Assembly: GCF_028737265.1 (NCBI RefSeq) | Contig: NZ_JAQZAK010000001.1 | Span: 992,001 to 1,056,000, forward strand | Reading direction: 5' to 3' | Source of the DNA: Actinomycetospora callitridis | GTDB lineage: Bacteria; Actinomycetota; Actinomycetes; Mycobacteriales; Pseudonocardiaceae | DNA: 64,000 bases | Shown here: positions 59,063-64,000 of the stretch, piece by piece | How positions within the stretch are numbered: position 1 is the first letter of the stretch | Layout of the letters: each line of letters opens with the position of its first letter | Notes under the pieces: model-generated | The model's database searches: none | Seen by the model: the letters and a program-made list of their open reading frames with translations, nothing else | Told to the model about the DNA's origin: nothing | Program-made: the position numbers and the translations under genes

Positions 59063-60751
59063 CTAGTTCTCGGGCAGGGCGAAGACGAACAGGGCGTCGC
59101 CCGCCGCCGCGCCGAGCAGCCCGGGCAGGAAGCCCTCGATCCAGCCGCCCCAGCCCGTGGGCACCGCGATGTACTGCCGGCCGTCGACGCTGTACGACAT
59201 CGGGCTGCTGTGGTGCCCGCTGCCGCACTGGAACGACCAGAGCTTCTCGCCGGTCTGCTCGTCGAGGGCGACGAACTCACCGGTCGGCGTGCCCTGGAAG
59301 ACCAGACCACCGGCGGTGGTCAGGGTCGAGGCGCACATCGGGTACTCGTTGCGCCAGCGCCACTTCTCCTCGCCCGTGAGCGGGTCGATGGCGGCCACGA
59401 ATCCGTAGTGGTCGTCGAGGTCGACGGCCACACCGGCACCCCAGTAGGGGATGCTCTCCTTGAATTCGCGACGACGGCGGGTGGCCGTCGCGCCGACTTC
59501 CTGCACCGGCACGTAGATCAGCCCCGTGTTGGGGCTGTACGCCATGTGCGTCCATTCCTTGCCGCCGGCCGGGCCCGGCCAGAAGTGCACCGGAACACCT
59601 TCCTCGTCCGGGTACACCTTCGGCGTGACCTTGCCGTCGGGGCTGATGTCGCCCCAGGTGATGCGGTCGACGAACGGGAACACGCGGACGAGCTCGCCGT
59701 TGGTGCGGTCGAGGACGAAGAAGTAGCCGTTCTTGTCCGCGTGGGCGAGCAGCTTGCGCCCGTCCGGAGCGTCGAAGAGGACGTTCTCCATCGTCGAGTC
59801 GTAGTCCCACAGGTCGTGGGGCGTGAACTGGTAGTGCCAGCGGATCTCGCCGGTGTTCACGTCGATCGCGACGGTCGAGTCGGTGTAGAGGTTGTCGCCC
59901 TCGCGCACACCGCCGTCGAAGTCGGGCGCCGGGTTGCCCGTCCCCTGGAACAGGAGCTCGAGCTCCGGGTCGTAGGAGGGGGTGATCCAGCAGTTCGCGC
60001 CGCCGCGCTGCCAGGCCTCGCCGTCGTCCGGCCAGGTCTCCGAGCCGGGCTCGCCCGGCTTCGGCACCGTGTAGCAGCGCCACTGGCGCTCACCGGTCTG
60101 GGCGTCGAACGCGTCCAGGTGACCGCGGACACCGAACTCGCCGCCGGCGCTGCCGACGATGACCTTGTCCTTGACGATCAGCGGGGCGACCGAGCCGGAC
60201 TCGCCCGCGCGCACGTCGCCGTTGGTGACGTCCCAGACCAGGTCACCGGTCTCCGCGTCGAGCGCGATGAGGTGGGCGTTGAGGGTGTACATGTACACCT
60301 TGCCGTGGCCCACGGCGACACCGCGGTTGACGTTGCCGCAGCACAGCGAGACGTCGTACGGGGAGGCGTGCTTGTAGCGCCACAGCTCCTCGCCGGTCTT
60401 GCCGTCGATGGCCCAGACCTTGCCCTCGGGCCCGGAGATGAACATGACGCCGTCCACCACGAGCGGGGAGGCCTCGAACGAGTACGTCGACGAGCCCGAG
60501 TGCAGACCCGTCGAGCCGGCCTGGAACACCCACGCCGGGGTCAGGCGCTTGACGGTGTCCTTGTTGATCTGGTCGAGCCGGCTGTGCCGCTGGGCGTCGT
60601 AGCTGCCGTAGTAGGTGATCCAGTTGTGCGGCTCCGAGGTCGCGTTCTTGATGCGCTCGTAGTCGACGTTGCTGACCTGAGGGGCATTGCCCTTGACGGC
60701 GCTCAGGGTCTTGTGGGGGACGGCCTCGCCGGCGTCCACGTAGTCAGTCAT
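59063..60751 (-). CDS. PQQ-dependent alcohol dehydrogenase, lanthanide-type site, no signal peptide
   Basis: 562 residues, eight-blade propeller quinoprotein. Vicinal Cys pair SLCCGN (137-138). Metal ligands: Glu205 (GGEFGVRG), Asn273 (GTGNPAPDF), catalytic Asp316, and an extra Asp318 in DLWDYDS, the Asp-x-Asp pair typical of lanthanide-dependent XoxF/ExaF/PedH. W-motif repeats such as ALDAETGDLVWD and AIDPLTGEEKWRW are visible. Unlike known members, the N terminus (MTDYVDAGEAVPHK) shows no Sec, Tat or lipoprotein signal. ATG 60751. Substrate unknown; fdhA nearby suggests methanol or a primary alcohol. Confidence 0.92.
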   Translation of the reverse strand: MTDYVDAGEAVPHKTLSAVKGNAPQVSNVDYERIKNATSEPHNWITYYGSYDAQRHSRLDQINKDTVKRLTPAWVFQAGSTGLHSGSSTYSFEASPLVVDGVMFISGPEGKVWAIDGKTGEELWRYKHASPYDVSLCCGNVNRGVAVGHGKVYMYTLNAHLIALDAETGDLVWDVTNGDVRAGESGSVAPLIVKDKVIVGSAGGEFGVRGHLDAFDAQTGERQWRCYTVPKPGEPGSETWPDDGEAWQRGGANCWITPSYDPELELLFQGTGNPAPDFDGGVREGDNLYTDSTVAIDVNTGEIRWHYQFTPHDLWDYDSTMENVLFDAPDGRKLLAHADKNGYFFVLDRTNGELVRVFPFVDRITWGDISPDGKVTPKVYPDEEGVPVHFWPGPAGGKEWTHMAYSPNTGLIYVPVQEVGATATRRRREFKESIPYWGAGVAVDLDDHYGFVAAIDPLTGEEKWRWRNEYPMCASTLTTAGGLVFQGTPTGEFVALDEQTGEKLWSFQCGSGHHSSPMSYSVDGRQYIAVPTGWGGWIEGFLPGLLGAAAGDALFVFALPEN

Positions 60752-60765
60752 TGACGAGTTCCTCT

Positions 60766-61230
60766 CTACGGGCGCGGCTGCGGGGGACGGTCGAGCTTGG
60801 CCGAGTCCGGCACCTCGCCACCGAAGACGAGCGCGGCGGTCAGCCCGCGGCCCTCGTCGTTGCCGGTGGTGGAGCCGTAGTAGTACGTGCCCGGTCCGCC
60901 CAGGTTGAGCCGCGCCGTGCCCTTGGAGTGGTTGACCATCCAAATGATCTTGGGGTCACCGTTGTTGGGCAGCACCGCGCAGTGCGTGTTCTTGTCGTCG
61001 TTGATCAGCGTGAGCTCGATCTCGCCGCCGTGCGGGAAGACGAGGATCGAGGGCTCGAAGATGAGCTGGTCCTCGGGGATGCGGACCGTGGCCCGCATGA
61101 CCCCGTCCGATCCCTCCTCGGCGTAACCGATGCCGCCGGTACCGAGCAGCCGGCCCAGGGCCGTTCTGTTCTGTCCGTCCAGTCCCGCTGCGTGCAGCTC
61201 GGACTCGCGATCGCTATCCGTGGCCGTCAT
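60766..61230 (-). CDS. Cupredoxin-fold protein lacking a normal copper site
   Basis: 154 residues. The beta-rich body looks like a plastocyanin/COX2-type domain (ATVRIPEDQLIFEPSILVFPHGGEIELTLINDDKN in two parts; GTYYYGSTTGNDEGRG). The usual C-terminal Cys-x(n)-His-x(n)-Met loop is missing: the loop reads YYYGSTTGNDEG. His and Cys in NTHCAVLPNNG remain. No signal peptide. ATG 61230 has AGGAGG upstream. 14 nt before the quinoprotein dehydrogenase, so probably its partner; electron carrier, scaffold or chaperone are all open. Confidence 0.75.
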   Translation of the reverse strand: MTATDSDRESELHAAGLDGQNRTALGRLLGTGGIGYAEEGSDGVMRATVRIPEDQLIFEPSILVFPHGGEIELTLINDDKNTHCAVLPNNGDPKIIWMVNHSKGTARLNLGGPGTYYYGSTTGNDEGRGLTAALVFGGEVPDSAKLDRPPQPRP

Positions 61231-61318
61231 CGGCCGTCCCTCCTCGTCACTAGCGGACTCCTTGCGCGCGGTGGCACGGCCACCGCGTGAACCTGCCCGT
61301 CCCTTCCGTCGTCGACGG

Positions 61319-61489
61319 TCACTCCGGCCCGGGACGACCGGGAGCTGTGCGCTCTCCCGGTCGGACGAGCCGCGTGAGGTCGACGCGGCGGACGGCGGGA
61401 TCGACGTGCAGGGAGGAGGAGTGACTGCCGCCGGGGCTGATGCCTCCCGGCGCGAGCGCGTCCGCGGACGCATGCTCGGGCACTCCCAT
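61319..61489 (-). CDS. Possible small protein at the head of the PQQ run
   Basis: 56 residues, MGVPEHASADALAPGGISPG..., then SSSLHVDPAVRRVDLTRLVRPG. No family recognised. ATG 61489 has a strong GGAGGAG 4-5 nt upstream. The frame continues upstream to GTG 61663, which itself lies 5 nt after TATGGT, so a 114-residue version is possible. 88 nt upstream of the cupredoxin-like gene. Confidence 0.4.
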   Translation of the reverse strand: MGVPEHASADALAPGGISPGGSHSSSLHVDPAVRRVDLTRLVRPGERTAPGRPGPE

Positions 61490-61663
61490 GTGCTCCTCCT
61501 GGCTGTCGCCGTCCCGGGGACACCTCGGAGACGGCGTACAGCAGGTGCCGCCACGGTCCAGGAGGACCGTCTGGCCGAGGGTGTCGACCGCTGGGCGGCA
61601 GGACACGACGTTCTCGGCGACGAGCGGAGCAAGTCTGCCGGTCAACGGTGTGTGCTGAGCCAC

Positions 61664-61984
61664 AGGTGACCATAGGGATGCGGTCCGTGATCAGCAAGGG
61701 TCAGATTGGTCCGTCCGCCATGTCGATCATGTGATGGGGGTCGTTCCGACGTGCCCGCCAGGGGAAACGGTGGCGTGCGGCGAATCTCCGAGCAATCTCG
61801 GAGCCGTTCCGGTCTCCGGAAACACACCGGAGGGTCACGGCTCGCCGCGCACGCTCGGGGGCACCTGGCCAACCCGCCAGGATCCGTGTCCCGAGGTGTC
61901 CCGGGTCACCGCGCAGAGCTATGGTCGCGGCAGGGCGATGCCGGCGACGGGGACCGACACGGAGGTCCGGCAGGAGGTCGATCG
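61664..61984. promoter_or_regulatory. Divergent intergenic region with two inverted repeats
   Basis: 321 nt between the PQQ run and the CYTH-like gene. CTCCGAG-CAAT-CTCGGAG (61786-61803) and CTCCGG-N7-CCGGAG (61814-61832) are adjacent palindromes. TATGGT (61669-61674, minus) is a -10 candidate for the PQQ run. An ORF at 61731-62060 looks spurious. No other gene seen. Confidence 0.45.
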
Positions 61985-62740
61985 GTGGGCAGTTTTGCGG
62001 CGGCCGAGGCGCTCGCCCAGCTGCACGGACCCGGGGACGACAGTGCCAGCGTCGAGATGAAGTCGCTGCTGATGCCCCCCGCGGGCGCGGCGGCCGAGGC
62101 GCTGACGGGACGTCCGTCCCCGACGTGGAGCGTGCGCGAGTCCTACCTCGTCGACACCCCCTCGCTGGACCTGATCCGCGCCGGCGTCGAGATACGCCTG
62201 CGCCGCCGGGCCCGCGGGCGCTTCGATCTCTGCGTGTCCACGCGCCGCAGCGGCACGACGCGGCCGGAGGCGATCCCCCGGGGCGCGCGCGTGGAGTACG
62301 ACGTCGTGCCCGGGGGCGTGTGGCAGGACATCGAGGTGCGCCGCGAGATCGATCGCGCCGCGGCCGCCGCGGTGATCGCCGGCTCGATCGAGTCGCGGCA
62401 GCTGCTCTCGCCCACCCAGAAGGCGTGGGCGTGCGGCGGCGGCAGCGAGGCCGTCGACGACGACCTGCTCAAGGAGCTCCTGGTCCACGGCCCGCTGGTG
62501 GTCCGGCGGGTCAAGGTCGCGGCGGCCGAGGGGCTGAGCCGGGCCGACCTGGAGCACTTCCGCTTCCCCAGCGGACGGGAGCTCCTCGAGCTCTCCACCC
62601 GGTGCTGCCCGCCGGACGTGGTCGCGACCGCGGCGGCGTTCGAGCGGCTGATCTCCGAGCGCGACGTCACCTGCGCGGGGGAGTACGTCCAGAAGACCTC
62701 GGTGTGGGCCGGCGAGGTCGGCTACCACGCCGGTCGCTGA
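61985..62740 (+). CDS. Hypothetical protein, CYTH-like
   Basis: 251 residues. ESYLVDTPSLDLIRAGVEIRLRRRARGRFDLCVSTR resembles the start of CYTH/triphosphate-tunnel proteins (YFDTP...L...G..LRxR...), with alternating Arg/Glu strands. The N-terminal ExExK motif is not clear (SVEMKSLLM may stand in). A helical C-terminal half with LLSPTQKAW and three cysteines (CC, C) follows. GTG 61985 has AGGAGG 7 nt upstream. Divergent from the PQQ run, followed by a tandem repeat and ftsK. Function unassigned. Confidence 0.6.
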   Translation: MGSFAAAEALAQLHGPGDDSASVEMKSLLMPPAGAAAEALTGRPSPTWSVRESYLVDTPSLDLIRAGVEIRLRRRARGRFDLCVSTRRSGTTRPEAIPRGARVEYDVVPGGVWQDIEVRREIDRAAAAAVIAGSIESRQLLSPTQKAWACGGGSEAVDDDLLKELLVHGPLVVRRVKVAAAEGLSRADLEHFRFPSGRELLELSTRCCPPDVVATAAAFERLISERDVTCAGEYVQKTSVWAGEVGYHAGR

Positions 62741-62788
62741 TCTCCGGGCTGCCGATTCTCCGGACTGCCGATTCTCCGGACTGCTGAC
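62741..62788. repeat. Tandem repeat, three copies of a 16-bp unit
   Basis: Copies at 62741, 62757 and 62773 of TCTCCGGRCTGCCGAT, the last diverged at its end, with a weak fourth copy to 62804. The array begins immediately after the TGA of the CYTH-like gene. Confidence 0.8.
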
Positions 62789-62880
62789 CCTCCGGGGCTC
62801 CGGGTCTCGAACGGGGACGGGCCGGGTCGTGGCGCGTGTGGCTACCGGGGCTCGTGGTGCGCCCGGGATACCGTGACGGC

Positions 62881-64000
62881 ATGGCCGGGCGGACCGAGAC
62901 ACCAGACAAGCGCGCGTCCCGTAGCCGCCCGTTGACCGGCGGCCGGACGCCGCGCCGCAGTGGCGCCGGTCCGGAGGCGCCGACCCGGTCGCCCCAGCAG
63001 CGCCCGCCCTCGAAGGGCGGGCGCCGCCCCGCCGGCGGCTCGAAGGGCCGGACGACGAAGGGTCGTGCGCCCGCGCGCCGCGGCGAACCCGGGCCGATCG
63101 TGCGCACGCTGCGCGCTGGCTGGGTGCTCACCGCGCGCGGCCTCGGCTCCCTGGTCCGCACCCTGGGTCGCGCCCGGGACGTCGACGCCGCCCACCGCCG
63201 TGACGGGGTGGCCCTCGGGCTCGTGGTGCTCGCCGTCCTCACCGCCGCCGGCGTGTGGTGGGGGGCCGGCGGCCCGGTCGGCACGGGCCTGGACATCGGC
63301 CTGCGCACGATCATCGGCGCGGCCGCCCTGGTGCTGCCCGTCGTCCTGCTGGGCGTCGCGGTCATCCTCCTGCGCACCGACCCGTCGCCCGAGACCCGCC
63401 CGCGCAGCGTGGTGGGCGGGCTCCTGCTGGGCGTCGCCGTGCTCGCGGTGTGGCACCTGGTCGCCGGCGCACCCCGCGACCTCGGTGGCCGGCGCGCCGC
63501 CGGGGGCGTGATCGGTGCGGTCGTCGCCGACCCGCTGGCCCGCGGCGTCACCACCTGGATCGCCGGCATCGTGCTCGTGCTCGTCGGGCTCTACGGCCTG
63601 CTCGTGCTCACGGGCACCCCGGTGCGCGAGGTCGGCGAGCGCCTGCGCGCCCTCGTCACCGGCGAGTACCGCGACGACGAGTGGGGCGGCCCCGAGGACG
63701 TCGACGTCGACCGGGTCGACGGGGACGACGGCACGGCGCCGACCACGCGGATCCGTCGTCGACGTCGCGGGGAGGACGCTGCCTCCGAGGAGGACCCGGA
63801 CGCCGCCGCGCACCCGGCTCGCCACCGCGAGCGCACCCCGGGCGCGGTGCCCGACCTCACGACGCCCCCCGAGGGCGCTGCGGCCGTCGTCGCCGAGCCC
63901 GCGGCCGCCGCCCCCGCGCCGCCCGCGAAGAAGCGCCCGGCCGCGGCGGCGCCCGCCGTCGTGCCCGACGTGACCGCGCCGCCGGAGACCGAGCCCGACC
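62881..64000 (+). CDS. ftsK: DNA translocase FtsK, N-terminal part (3' end outside the window)
   Basis: 373 codons visible and open to the end. A basic, disordered N terminus (about 1-75) is followed by four transmembrane helices (GVALGLVVLAVLTAAGVWWG; IIGAAALVLPVVLLGVAVIL; VVGGLLLGVAVLAVWHLVAG; WIAGIVLVLVGLYGLLVL) and an acidic, Ala/Pro-rich linker. The motor domain lies beyond the window. FtsK pumps chromosome DNA at the septum. The position downstream of rnj matches the M. tuberculosis order and supports the call. Confidence 0.85.
   Translation, partial: MAGRTETPDKRASRSRPLTGGRTPRRSGAGPEAPTRSPQQRPPSKGGRRPAGGSKGRTTKGRAPARRGEPGPIVRTLRAGWVLTARGLGSLVRTLGRARDVDAAHRRDGVALGLVVLAVLTAAGVWWGAGGPVGTGLDIGLRTIIGAAALVLPVVLLGVAVILLRTDPSPETRPRSVVGGLLLGVAVLAVWHLVAGAPRDLGGRRAAGGVIGAVVADPLARGVTTWIAGIVLVLVGLYGLLVLTGTPVREVGERLRALVTGEYRDDEWGGPEDVDVDRVDGDDGTAPTTRIRRRRRGEDAASEEDPDAAAHPARHRERTPGAVPDLTTPPEGAAAVVAEPAAAAPAPPAKKRPAAAAPAVVPDVTAPPETEPD

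Noticed and set aside
61130..61697. Frames on both strands between the cupredoxin-like gene and the CYTH-like gene (179 and 156 codons)
   Set aside because: Arg/Ser-rich with no motif or good start. Only the minus frame with the strong Shine-Dalgarno at 61489 was kept, at low confidence.
61731..62060. 109-codon frame in the gap before the CYTH-like gene
   Set aside because: Overlaps the well-supported start of the CYTH-like gene, has no ribosome binding site, and its composition is like the shadow frames.

Overview
The window is high-GC actinobacterial chromosome, probably from the Pseudonocardiales (Pseudonocardia or Actinomycetospora-like; an inference from gene order and codon use, not a proof). 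Its backbone has the gene content and order of the Mycobacterium tuberculosis proS-rimP-nusA-infB-rbfA-nrnA-dinF-truB-ribF-rpsO-pnp-pepR-dapB-thyX-rnj-ftsK stretch. Accessory blocks are inserted into it. No tRNA, rRNA, CRISPR array, transposase or phage gene was found.

Region by region. 1-5.9 kb: end of proS; a HAD phosphatase plus sugar-efflux MFS pair divergent from a ROK regulator; YjbQ; an SDR. 6-17.3 kb: a membrane protein, a ferritin-like/lipoprotein pair, then rimP-nusA-ylxR-infB-DUF503-rbfA-nrnA-dinF. 17.3-25.7 kb: MFS/TetR pair, DUF222-HNH protein, HAD hydrolase, an ECF42 sigma factor with its DGPF partner, a hypothetical gene and a geranylgeranyl-reductase-like flavoprotein. 25.8-33.6 kb: truB, ribF, an HTH protein, rpsO, pnp, an M16 peptidase and dapB. 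33.6-41.3 kb: GNAT, beta-carbonic anhydrase, MTHFR-like protein, wax-ester synthase, CoA-transferase, AlkX-type DNA glycosylase and a LysR regulator. 41.4-44.9 kb: sdhCAB. 45-51.3 kb: a DUF4097/ribbon-helix-helix operon, thyX, a TIGR03085 protein, rnj, Nudix and PAP2-like genes.

51.5-61.5 kb is the most unusual part: an alcohol-oxidation island between rnj and ftsK. It holds glutathione-independent formaldehyde dehydrogenase, an Asp-rich small membrane protein and a cation exchanger. These are followed by one long minus-strand run, in transcription order: a small ORF, a cupredoxin-like protein, a quinoprotein alcohol dehydrogenase with a lanthanide-type Asp-x-Asp pair and no visible export signal, pqqA copy 1, rubredoxin, an R2-like diiron protein, pqqA copy 2, pqqB, pqqC, pqqD and pqqE. 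A rubredoxin/diiron-oxidase pair between two PqqA precursor genes is not part of the PQQ operons I know.

61.7-64 kb: a CYTH-like protein and the 5' part of ftsK.

Regulation visible in the sequence: about a dozen genes have a TAnnnT-like -10 hexamer 5-8 nt before the start codon, so they are probably leaderless. Three of these (DUF222-HNH, AlkX and a hypothetical gene) carry the PafBC/RecA-independent DNA-damage promoter architecture TTGTCGGGG-N8-TAnnnT. Operator-like repeats lie between the ROK/HAD, TetR/MFS, LysR/sdhC and RHH/thyX pairs.
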